Shown here: positions 1-10,135 of the stretch, in pieces | Numbering within the stretch: position 1 is the first letter of the stretch | How the letters are laid out: each line of letters starts with the position of its first letter | DNA from: Aphrophora alni | Taxonomy: Eukaryota > Arthropoda > Insecta > Hemiptera > Aphrophoridae | Assembly (NCBI GenBank): GCA_963513935.1 | Contig: OY740772.1 | Span: forward strand, 15,594,098-15,658,097 | DNA: 64,000 nucleotides | Direction: 5' to 3' | Notes under the pieces: generated by a model | What the model was told of the DNA's origin: nothing | Seen by the model: only the letters and a program-made list of their open reading frames with translations | Database searches by the model: none | Translations under genes and position numbers: made by a program

Positions 1-493
1 TAACACAACCATTGCCAGCCGAGTGCCTACCCCGAGATCTAGCCTAATTAATATTGTATTCTTTGAGTCAATGTGTTCTGTTAAATTGAGCTAAGCCTAG
101 AGGCCTATAATATTACAAACTTTATTACAAATTTCATGAACTCTAAAGAGAGTCAAATCTTAACAAATTATGAATTAATATTGTATGTTAAAGTCTAATA
201 AAATTAATGTTATTATGTTAACATAACATCATATCCTATTATTTATTAATGTTTGAACCTAGAAAGTAAGAAACTGAATTTAGTCTTTATTTATTTATTT
301 TTTAATAACCATCCATATTCCAAATTAACCAATTAGCTTGAATTGAGTAGAGCCAAGAGGTAATTCTGTTTCATTTAGAAAGTTATTCAAAATTTAAGAA
401 GTTTTTCAAAAAAAAAAATAACTTGAAAGAATATATTATTTTATAATATATTATAGTAAAGAAATAAATATTTATTTTTATTTATTTATTATA
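1..493 (+). repeat. 5' LTR, 3' portion only
   Basis: Nearly identical to 7614-8105. The upstream part of the LTR is outside the window. The 3' boundary is placed just before the primer-binding site at 496, where the two copies stop aligning. An AATAAA lies near 197 in a matching position of both LTRs. Confidence 0.9.
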
Positions 494-758
494 AATGGCG
501 CACAACGTGATTGGCATGATTGTGTTATGAAACAATATGTACATATCAGCTTGGTAACAATTAGGATATTACATTAAAAACTTATCAAACAGTAGCCTAG
601 ATATTTAAGTTAGTCCTAGATAAATTTGATAATTATAAATCATTTACAAGTACATAAACATCACATTCTAGTTTTAAAATCCATGTTTATATGTGTTAGA
701 ATAATTAGTAAGTAAAGTAATAGGCTAACCATAAAAGTAGTACATACATGATATCAAG
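494..758 (+). other. retrotransposon 5' leader
   Basis: AT-rich untranslated leader between LTR and gag; apart from the primer site I see no further structured signal. A packaging signal would be expected here, but none can be recognised by eye. Confidence 0.6.
496..514 (+). other. primer-binding site, tRNA-Lys-like
   Basis: Begins TGGCGC directly after the LTR, as expected for complementarity to a tRNA 3' CCA end. The first 14 bases differ at one position from the complement of animal tRNA-Lys(CUU) as I remember it (TGGCGCCCAACGTG); the remaining bases diverge. Gypsy-type elements commonly use tRNA-Lys, so this is the likely primer, but other tRNAs are not excluded. Confidence 0.6.
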
Positions 759-2606
759 ATGAGTTCGCCAGACGAGACATCCAAAGCAAACTATGACCTT
801 AGGCAGACAATACAACAAACCGACAAAGCCAAGGAAGGGCAGTTACCAATTTTAAGACGAACTGCTTCCAATATAACAATAACCGACCCTATACCTCAGG
901 ATATCGAGACCAACTCAAACACTAACGACACTGAAACCGGGATAGCTATGGACATACCTACCACATCATCCCCTAACCTGTTAGAGCAGATGACATTCCT
1001 TATTGCAAACTTACAAATAAATTTAGAAGAAAAATTAAAATTAAACCAAATAGAAACCAGTCAAAATTTAGAAGAAAAATTAAAATTAAATCAAATAGAA
1101 ATTAAACAAAATTTAGAAGAAAAATTAAAGGAAAACAGTCAAAATTTAGAAGAAAAATTAAAGGAAAACAGTCAAAATTTAGAAGAAAAATTTAGGCAGA
1201 GCGAGGCTAATATAAAAGCCAACTTTATAGGAATACAAATGGAAGTAGGGCAGCTTAAAGAATGTATTGCTACACAAATAAGCCAGGTAGAAAATAAATT
1301 TTCGGAAAATTTCACGGAATTAGAACAAAAATTACAGGCTAACAATTCTAAGATTATCGAGTTAGAAAATAAAGTTGACCTTACAATCACTACCAAAATT
1401 CTAAATGAGTCCCTACAAAAACACGAGACTACAATCGACGAAAAATTGGAAATAAATAACCATAATGTTATGAGGGAGGTACAACATATAATTTCGGAAT
1501 TACCCAAAACAAACGACGTTAGCAACATCCTACCCCCTATAAATGTTACATGCGGAGCCAACGGACACGAAAACAACAATTTAGTCATGCCTACACTACC
1601 AAAATTCAACGGGAGGCAACCAAACCCTAACGAATACCTATATCGACTAAGCAGGTACTACGAACGGCTCACGAATCGGACCATAGGAAACCCTATCGAC
1701 AGACAAGATTGCTTGTTCGATATCATCGAGAACAGCTTAGAAGGCAGTGCGAGCAGATGGTGGCAGCTGGTTAAGCCCGACATTACAAACTTCCAAAAGT
1801 TTTGCGAAGAGTTTTTGTCCAAATTCTGGAGCAGGGATGTCCAAAAGGGGATTCGACAAAAACTAGAGTTCGAACGGTATCGACCAGGAGGGAAACTAAC
1901 CCGCAGTGAATATTTCATCGACCGTGTTCTAATAATGAAGTCGATGATTCCACAGCCTCCAGAGGAGGACATAATCACCACATTGGTGGAACACTTCGAC
2001 AAAATTATCCAGGACGCACAGAGGGTGCAAAACATAACCAGCATCAAGGAATTCTCAGAACTTCTGCAACGTGAAGACACGGAGGAGGCCAATGCGGAGA
2101 TAAGACACAGGAACACTACACTACAAAGGTCAACACACAACACGACACTACCCCAACCGTCAACATCATTCCAACACCCCAACAGAGGAACACCACAGAG
2201 AAACCCACCGTATTACAACAACGCACAAGACTATAGGAACCACCCTTACAGACATCAGGACGGTTTCCAACACAACTCAAGATACACACCCTACCACGGA
2301 AGCCCCCAATCAAATACAAATCAGAACGGTAACAGATTTACGACAAGACGAACATTCGACCGTCAACCTGGACCTATCGCCACAGACTTCAGGTACCAAA
2401 ACCAAACCCAGAACAGACCAACATACCCACCACAAAACACAAGACAGCATAACGAAGCAAGAGGAATGACTTACCCTACTAAAGAACAGACGAGAGTGTG
2501 CCAAATGATTGCCACAACGACGAGACCGCCGAGTTCAGATAGAACCGGAGAAGAAGCAAGGAGTGATACGAACCAGAGTGCGTTAAACACCAACGCACTG
2601 GTTTAG
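759..2606 (+). CDS. gag: gag polyprotein of Gypsy-type retrotransposon
   Basis: A 615-residue frame opening at ATG 759 and ending at TAG 2604-2606. Residues about 85-150 are a charged coiled coil made of tandem NLEEKLK units. Residues about 280-450 form the capsid-like retrotransposon gag domain (start FNGRQPNPNEYL, core SASRWWQL, then the FCEEFLSKFW segment). The last about 160 residues are rich in Asn, Gln, Pro, Arg and Thr and look like an unstructured basic RNA-binding tail. No CCHC zinc knuckle is present, which is unusual for Ty3-like gags in general but known in insect Gypsy lineages. The product should assemble virus-like particles in the cytoplasm. The 3' end overlaps the pol frame by about 40 bases. 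Confidence 0.93.
   Translation: MSSPDETSKANYDLRQTIQQTDKAKEGQLPILRRTASNITITDPIPQDIETNSNTNDTETGIAMDIPTTSSPNLLEQMTFLIANLQINLEEKLKLNQIETSQNLEEKLKLNQIEIKQNLEEKLKENSQNLEEKLKENSQNLEEKFRQSEANIKANFIGIQMEVGQLKECIATQISQVENKFSENFTELEQKLQANNSKIIELENKVDLTITTKILNESLQKHETTIDEKLEINNHNVMREVQHIISELPKTNDVSNILPPINVTCGANGHENNNLVMPTLPKFNGRQPNPNEYLYRLSRYYERLTNRTIGNPIDRQDCLFDIIENSLEGSASRWWQLVKPDITNFQKFCEEFLSKFWSRDVQKGIRQKLEFERYRPGGKLTRSEYFIDRVLIMKSMIPQPPEEDIITTLVEHFDKIIQDAQRVQNITSIKEFSELLQREDTEEANAEIRHRNTTLQRSTHNTTLPQPSTSFQHPNRGTPQRNPPYYNNAQDYRNHPYRHQDGFQHNSRYTPYHGSPQSNTNQNGNRFTTRRTFDRQPGPIATDFRYQNQTQNRPTYPPQNTRQHNEARGMTYPTKEQTRVCQMIATTTRPPSSDRTGEEARSDTNQSALNTNALV
1020..1199 (+). repeat. in-frame tandem repeat in gag (coiled coil)
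   Basis: Units beginning AATTTAGAAGAAAAATT start at 1020, 1065, 1110, 1143 and 1176, giving two 45-base units, two 33-base units and a partial fifth. Units at 1110 and 1143 are identical, so the expansion is recent. All lengths are multiples of three and encode amphipathic Leu/Glu/Lys helices. Confidence 0.92.
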
Positions 2607-5600
2607 ATTCTACGATCAAGATAACTAATGGCTGTACAGGTAAGGCTGAAGAAAATGGACATATCAGCACTTCACCAACTACACCAGTGCAAGGAGCAAC
2701 GGAACAAATCGGAATTAGGCCATTATTAGAAAGGGAGCAACAACCATTGGAAAGAAACCCTATAATTATAAGTAACCTCTACTGTGACAGGGAGTTTTTA
2801 TTACGAGAAGATGACAACGAATTGAATGAGCCCCTAATGAATTTTAAATGCCCGGAAATAAATATTAAACTTAACGGTTTGAATACAAATTCACTTCTGG
2901 ATACAGGCAGCAGCATAACTTGCTTGTCCGAAACGTGGTTTCTCAACAACAAGAGCAAATTAGGTCATGTGGAACAGTTACCCGTCAGTAACACATTTAT
3001 AACAACCGCCTTAAACAGCAAATCAAAACGAATTTCACAAATAATAATGGTAAAAGCAGAGATTAAGGGACTAGAGTTTGATTTACAATGTGTTATAGTA
3101 CCGTATCTTATCAAAGATTGCATTTTAGGAATAGACACGATTAGGCAAATGAAGATGGAATTAAACTTCGAAAATAATGTTATTAGTATAAAGAACGCAA
3201 AAGGCGATGTACTAGAACTTAAGTTAGAATGTGAAGATATTAAAGGAATAAAGTGCAGAATGGTATGCTACGACGATAACAACAATGATAATATTAAAAA
3301 TAAAATTTTAAAGACAAACAATGAGTACAACGACGATAAAATAAGTGAAATATACAAGACTTTTGAGGCAAACGACAAATTAAACAACATCCAACGAACA
3401 CAAATGACCGACTTAATCATAAAATATTCTGAAATTTTTTCCGAGAAACCAGGAAGATGTAATGTATACGAACACCGAATAAACGTGGAACAGCCAGAGA
3501 ACTACCGAGCTCAAAGTTACCCTATCCCAATCAATTTACAGGACGCAGTAGAGAGAGAAATTAACAGTATGTTAGAAGACGACATCATTGAACCTTCAAA
3601 TAGCACTTTCGTGAATCCCATAATAATTGTCAAAAAAAAAACTGGCGATTTAAGAATATGCCTGGATATGCGAAGGATAAATTCTTTGATAACTCCCGAC
3701 TACGAGTGCAATAGGAGTGTTAATGAACTCCTGGCCAAGGCTACTGATTCAAAATGGCTTACAACTTTAGACTTAACGTCATCGTATTGGCAGGTCCAGC
3801 TAGAACCGTACTCAAGACCCTATACCGCGTTCCAATTCAGAGGGAAGACGTACCAATATGTTGTCACCCCGTTTGGACTATCAACATCCCAAGCAGCACT
3901 GGTAAGAGCGTTGGACCAAGTCTTTCAAAACAGCATTGAGAACTTCTCATTGGTCTACATTGACGACATATGCATCGTATCCCCAAGCTTTGAAGCACAC
4001 CTCCAGCATTTAGAAAGGGTCTTCGAGAAACTCCAAGCGGCCAATATGACCATAAAATTATCCAAATCTATCTTCTGCAGGGACAGAGTTCCATTCCTAG
4101 GATACTATCTAACAACGACTGGCCTAGAACCCGACGTAGAAAAGATACGATGTTTCCAAGACTTTCCTTCCCCAACGACTAGAAAAGAGTTAAAACGTTT
4201 TCTAGGCGGTATTAACTACTACAATAAATTCGTTGACAGGTACGCACATACAGTCCAACCATTGATGAAGCTAACTTCCAAAAAGGCAAAATTCACCTGG
4301 ACCCAAAAAGAAGAGCAAACGTTTCAAGAAATCAAACAGCTATTTCTAAAAACCAATGTCTTAAACCACCCTAAGCCAAACCAACCATATTATCTCCAAA
4401 CCGACAGCTCCGACTTTGCAATAGGAGGACACTTATTCCAAATTGATGAAGAAAACAACAAAAAGGCCATCCTGTTCATTTCAAAAACCCTTAAAAAATG
4501 CGAACTCAGGTACACAACTACGGAGAAAGAACTCCTAGCTGTAGTTTATTGCATACAGAAGGTGAGACATTACATAGTAAATGCAAAGTTAACAGTCATA
4601 ACCGACCATAAGGCGTTAACTTTCCTTAAAACATGCAGGCTGCTGAATGCACGGTTAACACGATTGATACTCGCACTACAGGACTACCACTTTGAAATCG
4701 TCCACTGCAAAGGAGCGGACAACGCTCTAGCCGACCTTCTTAGCAGAATAAGAAATGACGAACATGTAGACAGCCGAGTAGAACCACATTCAGAGTTAAT
4801 AGTAGCGAAGTTAAACCGACAGTACAATTTAGAACTTTTGGATAACCTTAAAAACCTTTCAAAATTACAACAAAACGATTTAGGCCTAAAACAAATTTAC
4901 TTGAAAACCATAAATTCCAACGCAGACCTAGAACCGACAGAACGACGTCTCAAAATTCACAACGAAATTTTATACCAAAAACACAACAATTCATGGTTGA
5001 TCATAGTACCCAGAAGATTGATTGACAACTTAATTTGGGAATGCCACAAATATTATTTGCATTGCGGTGCAGGGAAATGTCTGAAGATACTGCAAGAAGA
5101 CTTCATATTCAAAGACATGTCCAGGCGTATCAGGAAATTGTTGGCTACCTGTGACACTTGCCAGAGGTGCAAACATGATAACCACCCCTTGTATGGAGAG
5201 ACCAGTGGTATAAAATGCAACGGAAAGGGAGATTTACTCGCAATAGATTTGATTGGACCTATGCCCAAAAGTAAGGGAGGAGTTCAGTATATGTTTATAG
5301 TCTTAGATACCTTTACAAAATTCGTCCAACTATACAACCTAAAAAGGGCTACTTCACAAGCAGTGGTAAGAAAAATGTTCGAAGAATACATACCCATTTT
5401 TGGGAAACCAAACAAGATACTATCCGATCATGGAACCCAATTTAAAAGCAAGCTATGGACCAATACGCTCGAGAAAAATAACATCAAACACATCTTAAAC
5501 CCAGTCCATCACCCAATGTCTAATATGGCTGAACGCCCAATCAGAGAAATAAAACGCTGCCTACGAACGTACTGTGCCAACAACCACAGAAGTTGGGCAG

Positions 5601-6127
5601 ACTACATACCTACAATCAACCAATTTCTAAACGAAGTACAACATGAAACAACAGGTTTTACCCCTAACGAATTGCAACTGAATTTAACCAACAATAGATT
5701 TTGGACAGAAGTCATACAAAACCCTTTCAAAAATCAGATCCCTATATTACAGAAATTAGAAATTACCAGGAGCAAAATTCAATCAATTCAGGACAAAAGA
5801 GCATCCAAATTCAATACCACCCACAAAATTACCACCTTCGAAGAAAACGACCTAGTGCTGATAAAATCATTCCCTCAATCCAGCCAAGGATACGGCGAAA
5901 CAGCCAAACTATTCACAATATATGTTGGACAGTTAAGAATCTTAAAACGAATTGGAAAATCCACGTATACCTTAATTGACGATCAGCAAAAAACTTATGG
6001 GCCCTATCATACATCTTTATTAAAGCCATACCGCCAGAACATACCTGTACAGACCAACGACTATTGCATACAAAATGGAACACCCTCAAGTGAATTGACT
6101 ACCATGGAAAACAATGAGTGTGAATAA
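2567..6127 (+). CDS. pol: pol polyprotein: protease, reverse transcriptase, RNase H, integrase
   Basis: The frame is open from just after TGA 2564-2566 to TAA 6125-6127. No ATG start is needed because expression is expected by -1 frameshifting at 2582-2588; a GTG at 2687 is only the first start-like codon. Numbering from 2687: aspartic protease active site LDTGSS at about 71-76 with ILGID further on; reverse transcriptase with LTTLDLTSSYWQV and YIDDI (about 424-428); RNase H with TDSSDFAIGG (about 571) and TDHKALTFL; integrase with an H-H-C-C zinc motif (HKYYLHC...CDTCQRC) and catalytic D, D, E. In the integrase core the second Asp and the Glu have 34 residues between them, one fewer than usual, because the Gly normally after SN is missing (SNMAER). 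A GPY-like segment (YGPYHTSLLKPY) lies near the C terminus. No stop or frameshift interrupts it. Confidence 0.95.
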   Translation, partial: YEPECVKHQRTGLDSTIKITNGCTGKAEENGHISTSPTTPVQGATEQIGIRPLLEREQQPLERNPIIISNLYCDREFLLREDDNELNEPLMNFKCPEINIKLNGLNTNSLLDTGSSITCLSETWFLNNKSKLGHVEQLPVSNTFITTALNSKSKRISQIIMVKAEIKGLEFDLQCVIVPYLIKDCILGIDTIRQMKMELNFENNVISIKNAKGDVLELKLECEDIKGIKCRMVCYDDNNNDNIKNKILKTNNEYNDDKISEIYKTFEANDKLNNIQRTQMTDLIIKYSEIFSEKPGRCNVYEHRINVEQPENYRAQSYPIPINLQDAVEREINSMLEDDIIEPSNSTFVNPIIIVKKKTGDLRICLDMRRINSLITPDYECNRSVNELLAKATDSKWLTTLDLTSSYWQVQLEPYSRPYTAFQFRGKTYQYVVTPFGLSTSQAALVRALDQVFQNSIENFSLVYIDDICIVSPSFEAHLQHLERVFEKLQAANMTIKLSKSIFCRDRVPFLGYYLTTTGLEPDVEKIRCFQDFPSPTTRKELKRFLGGINYYNKFVDRYAHTVQPLMKLTSKKAKFTWTQKEEQTFQEIKQLFLKTNVLNHPKPNQPYYLQTDSSDFAIGGHLFQIDEENNKKAILFISKTLKKCELRYTTTEKELLAVVYCIQKVRHYIVNAKLTVITDHKALTFLKTCRLLNARLTRLILALQDYHFEIVHCKGADNALADLLSRIRNDEHVDSRVEPHSELIVAKLNRQYNLELLDNLKNLSKLQQNDLGLKQIYLKTINSNADLEPTERRLKIHNEILYQKHNNSWLIIVPRRLIDNLIWECHKYYLHCGAGKCLKILQEDFIFKDMSRRIRKLLATCDTCQRCKHDNHPLYGETSGIKCNGKGDLLAIDLIGPMPKSKGGVQYMFIVLDTFTKFVQLYNLKRATSQAVVRKMFEEYIPIFGKPNKILSDHGTQFKSKLWTNTLEKNNIKHILNPVHHPMSNMAERPIREIKRCLRTYCANNHRSWADYIPTINQFLNEVQHETTGFTPNELQLNLTNNRFWTEVIQNPFKNQIPILQKLEITRSKIQSIQDKRASKFNTTHKITTFEENDLVLIKSFPQSSQGYGETAKLFTIYVGQLRILKRIGKSTYTLIDDQQKTYGPYHTSLLKPYRQNIPVQTNDYCIQNGTPSSELTTMENNECE
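2582..2588 (+). promoter_or_regulatory. -1 ribosomal frameshift site GTTAAAC
   Basis: In the gag frame it is read G TTA AAC, 15 nt before the gag stop. The pol frame is open from 2567 and is exactly the -1 frame, so slippage from TTA AAC to GTT AAA joins gag to pol. GUUAAAC fits the X XXY YYZ rule loosely and is the functional slippery heptamer of an arterivirus. I could not identify a convincing downstream pseudoknot by eye. Confidence 0.75.
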
Positions 6128-7042
6128 AAACAGTGAAATACCCAACAAACTACCCCAGTGTTCCCCATTATAAACTACAATCTTATGAACTACATAAGTC
6201 CCCAACCCCTACAAATCACCAACAAGTGTTATCAACAACAAATATGAGCAAACAGAAACCACAACGAGGGTTTGAAAAACAATACTACCCCAGAATAGAA
6301 CTAGAATTGTATTAACCATGTTAGATTTAAGGATTATTATTAGTTATAAGTTATTTCATTGTTATTAGTTATATTATTTGATTGTTACCAGTTATAGTTA
6401 GATTAAAGATGTTATTTGTGCTTCACAAAATGATTTTGGATTCAGTACCCTCATCAAAATCAGTTTGAAGGGCATTATAACAGTACAAATCACATCAATA
6501 ACTTATGCAACAGGTTAGGATAGTTAGCCTAAATTAACCAATAACAACATAACCTAAGTCAAATGAAAAATAGACGATTTGGATAATTAAGCATAGAACA
6601 CAACGATCTACATTCATAAGTATTAATAGCAGATATTTATATACAACCTATTATTAATAAACCACCCATATTCATTCAATTGCAAAACAAATCATTCCTA
6701 TCTCTAAATTGTAAACATTCGAAATTTAGACGCTGACACAAATTAACCACACCACTACACAACCATAACATCACATAATCTTTATTTAAAATCATTTCAT
6801 AAGATCCCAAACTTTATTTAAAAGCAAATCACTACTTATAAGGAACAGTGAGTTTGCAATGTTAAACACGAAAACAGCCTACGGCCATTTTCCAAAATAT
6901 ATGTAACCATATTTCGAAGTACTAAATAGAACGATCAGACTGTAAATTACTCTAAGATACCACTACTTATAAATTATTTGTATGCAAAAACATCTGTTAG
7001 TTTTAATTGCAAACATTGTAAAATATTGAGGAAGAAGAAATA
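6128..7042 (+). other. non-coding 3' part of the retrotransposon, no env
   Basis: After pol there is a short open frame at 6133-6315 and then AT-rich sequence with many stops. I see no signal peptide, furin site or membrane-anchored frame that would indicate an envelope gene. This may be the relic of a lost third gene or untranslated sequence. Confidence 0.6.
7028..7040 (+). other. candidate polypurine tract
   Basis: GAGGAAGAAGAAA followed two bases later by AGTTA at 7043, resembling the purine primer and AGTTA LTR start of Gypsy-type elements. Another purine-rich stretch at 7201-7222 is an alternative. The LTR start cannot be confirmed because the 5' copy begins outside the window. Confidence 0.4.
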
Positions 7043-8105
7043 AGTTAAAACTTTGTACTAAGATAGATCAGCTGATATGTATGTACGCGGTCTAAATCAC
7101 CCTTAAATTAGTTAAATAATGTGTAATTAATAAACAAATTGATACAAAACAACAAATACGAATACAAAAATGATTATTACAACCCCAAATTGCCAATGGC
7201 CAAGAAAAGAAGCAAAAAAAAAACGGTACTATATGGTGCCGCGGAAGAACCCCAACAGTTTCAACAAACGATCTCACGGAAAATAGAAAAAAAATCACTC
7301 CGCAACACAACGAGGCGCCATGTTTTAAAAGAAATCAGATACAGGAGTAACATTGTGGAGACGAGACAGTACAGAAGCCAAATTAACATCCAAAGTTTTC
7401 TTTTATAATATTTGTGTCTAAATTGAGTGATTAGAGTCAGTGTGAACTGTACAGAGCATGGTATGCTCTGTTAATTAACTATTCTAAATATTTACCAAAT
7501 TCAAAGGCCTGTATCTACTTCAAAATTATCAATTCAACATTTCTTGTGAACTTTAATTAAATTTTTTTTTTAGAATTTTAATCATTTCAATTTATTTATG
7601 CGTTATAGTTGTATAACACAACCATTGCCAGCCGAGTGCCTACCCCGAGATCTAGCCTAATTAATATTGTATTCTTTGAGTCAATGTGTTCTGTTAAATT
7701 GAGCTAAGCCTAGAGGCCTATAATATTACAAACTTTATTACAAATTTCATGAACTCTAAAGAGAGTCAAATCTTAACAAATTATGAATTAATATTGTATG
7801 TTAAAGGCTAATAAAATTAATGTTATTATGTTAACATAACATCATATCCTATTATTTATTAATGTTTGAACCTAGAAAGTAAGAAACTGAATTTAGTCTT
7901 TATTTATTTATTTTTTAAAAACCATCCATATTCCAAATTAACCAATTAGCTTGAATTGAGTAGAGCCAAGAGGTAATTCTGTTTCATTTAGAAAGTTATT
8001 CAAAATTTAAGAAGTTTTTCAAAAAAAAAATAACTTGAAAGAATATATTATTTTATAATATATTATAGTAAAGAAATATTTATTTATTATTATTTATTGA
8101 TTATA
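7043..8105 (+). repeat. 3' LTR (5' boundary tentative)
   Basis: 7614-8105 is matched to window bases 1-493. The part before 7614 has no partner in the window and is assigned from the candidate polypurine tract. If correct the LTR is about 1.06 kb. A small basic open frame at 7139-7408 falls inside and is not considered a gene. The 3' boundary is near 8105, where similarity to the older host repeat begins. Confidence 0.75.
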
Positions 8106-9645
8106 GTAGATATAAATATTATTCATATTTTGTATTTCCATATAATTTATGCAACATGAACAGTGATGGAATTCACATTTTATGTAACAACGGGGGAAAA
8201 AATAGAGAAAGAATAACTATCACTTTTAGTAAAAAGAAGTTTCTATAGTGAAGAAAAAAGAAAGAAAGATTTTGGAGCTTTCTATTCAAAGTATCCAAAG
8301 AGGTAGCTTCATTTTGAAATCCAGGAAGAAGATTCAATGTTAAAAAATAAAAGTTTAATGATTAAAAACATCTAAGTAGCTGTGTAGGTGAGTGGAATAT
8401 ATAACTTTATTTATCCCTCCAGGATTAATTCAACATTGTTATAACGATCCGAAATTCAAATTTATAGACAAATTAAAAATAAAAGTACCCTACCACTTCA
8501 TAAACCACCAGACCCTGAATCCACCTTTTTAAAATCAATCACCTAATTTTTTTTTGTTTACACAAAAGACTACTATACACCATATTTCAATCATACGCCA
8601 TACATAATCAAACATAAATAATCGTTAATTACCATCCTCATGAAGTAACATCTGTGTACCAAACAGTGTTTTTTTTATATGAAAGGTACACAATCAAAAG
8701 TGCAGTGTTAATCAACAACCTAGTAACCATGGTAACTAAGCAGGGAGATGGAAAAGTAATTACAATAATGAATAAGAGTGTTACACCAGACCTGAAGGCT
8801 TTACATAGAGTGCATCTTTTAATAGTGCAGTATAAAATTTATTCTAATTAAATCAAGAGGACACTAACATGCCAATAACTAGTAAGAGTCTAATATTTAA
8901 TATTGAAGAATAAGTGGTGAGTTATGAGCCGACTAAAATACCTTCTAAAATATTATTAATTTAAGTGAACCCCCATTCAAGTAAAGAGAGATAATAGAAT
9001 TAAAATATAAGGAACAGTAGTCGAAGCAGGCTACGAAGCAAACCAAAGCACATTAAGAAATACTTTATCAATTTTTATATCTATTGTAAAACTTTACCAA
9101 ATTTTCGATTTTATTGAATTTTAGTATATCAATTTTTGTTCACAGAACCATCTATCTTTATTTCTAATTTATCTATATAATTAATAGTAAAAATTATATT
9201 GTAAATTCATCTTTCACGCCCAATTCATCCAGATTATATCCTGCGAAAATTGCCCAACGAAAATTGCAACTTTTAAAATTTATTCAAGACCATACTAACG
9301 AACTTGAAACCATGAATAAAAGAACTTTTATTAATAAAAGCAATATAAATACCTTTTTTTAACTTGTTCCAACGTCAATTTTGTATCATATGCACTTCCG
9401 TCACACACCAATTGTTTAGATTTAGTTTATATAGTTTTATGTTTATGTTGTGCACCCAGAAGTGTTGTAAAAATAGCCAAGGCAGAAGTTACGGACTATT
9501 GAACTTTTGAACCCGAAGATTAAGAGTAGGCTACTCATTTTGTATCTTTTCTAATTTAATAATTCTAAAATAATAATAATAATTAAATATAGTTAAAAAC
9601 ACATACACGTTTTATGAAAATTTTATACTTATGATTATAACACCA
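8106..9645 (+). repeat. dispersed repeat B, copy 1 (interrupted)
   Basis: 8106-8439 and 9198-9645 align, in inverted orientation, with 39689-40480. Matched landmarks include the CCCTCCAGGA segment (8415-8424 versus about 40131-40140), the GCCAAGGCAGAAGTTAC segment (about 9478 versus about 39815) and ACACATACAC near 9600. I find no coding capacity. The retrotransposon 3' end lies exactly where copy 1 begins, so the LTR element probably landed in this repeat. Class unknown. Confidence 0.75.
8440..9197. mobile_element. insertion of about 758 bp inside repeat B copy 1
   Basis: Absent from the copy at 39.7-40.5 kb. Flanked by ATTGT at 8435-8439 and 9198-9202, a probable 5-bp target duplication. 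Terminal sequences (TATAACG... and ...AATTAT) do not form a clear inverted repeat. No coding region seen. Could be a solo LTR or a non-autonomous element. Confidence 0.55.
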
Positions 9646-10135
9646 GAGGAGCAAACCGTTTACAGTATCAGCTTCATAGACTAAAATGTTTACAGAAACC
9701 TTCCCTCATAGGCTGGTGTAACATTTATTAACAAACTTTTAAAAAACAGACTTTTATTGTCTCACTATATGAATATAGTAGCCATTTATGTTATTCATAA
9801 ATCTTTTAATCGCTCAGTCCAGTTTATTTTTAGTGTGACATTTTTATTCAATTTGTGATGTTTTTTCGTAAATTTAATTAGTATTTTAAATATATTGTGT
9901 TATTGAGTGTTTTATGTTCTGTTTATGTGTAATCATTAATTTCATTACATTACATTGAATTATTGAATGTTTAATTATGTAATTTTATTGAAATGAAATA
10001 TTATTATTGACAAAATGTAGTTTTGTCTTAATAAATGAAATGAAAATAAAAGAATAAAAATATTAAATCTTGTATCTCTAAACATTAATAGTAATACAAA
10101 ATATGTTTTTTATATTATAAAATGTTTCTTTTCAG
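9646..10135 (+). other. intron 3' end of the gene ending at 10395
   Basis: AT-rich sequence ending in a pyrimidine-rich tract and TTTCAG at 10130-10135, a good 3' splice site. No other feature seen. Confidence 0.65.

Larger units (their letters stand above)
1..8105 (+). mobile_element. Ty3/Gypsy LTR retrotransposon, near complete and probably young
   Basis: Order: partial 5' LTR, tRNA-Lys-like primer site, gag, pol (protease, reverse transcriptase, RNase H, integrase), about 0.9 kb without coding, polypurine tract, 3' LTR. Window base 1 aligns with base 7614, and over roughly 455 aligned bases I count two substitutions (near 195 and 308 versus the 3' copy) and a one-base poly-A length difference before the AT-rich LTR ends drift. 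Both long reading frames are uninterrupted. The order protease-RT-RNase H-integrase defines Metaviridae. No envelope-like frame follows pol. The gag lacks a CCHC knuckle, as in several insect Gypsy/errantivirus-type lineages. Clade assignment within Ty3/Gypsy is not secure. Confidence 0.95.

Noticed and set aside
1172..2670. Antisense open frames across gag
   Set aside because: They are shadows of the gag frame; hydrophobic Cys/Ser-rich readings typical of antisense translation.
6133..6315. Small open frame after pol as a possible env start
   Set aside because: Only 60 codons, no signal peptide or membrane segment, and no continuation in any frame.
7139..7408. 89-codon basic open frame near the 3' end of the retrotransposon
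   Set aside because: Falls within the probable 3' LTR, has no recognisable domain and is rich in AT-driven Lys/Asn codons; not an env gene.
8654..8851. 65-codon open frame as a gene
   Set aside because: It lies wholly inside the 758-bp insertion and has no family resemblance or splice context.
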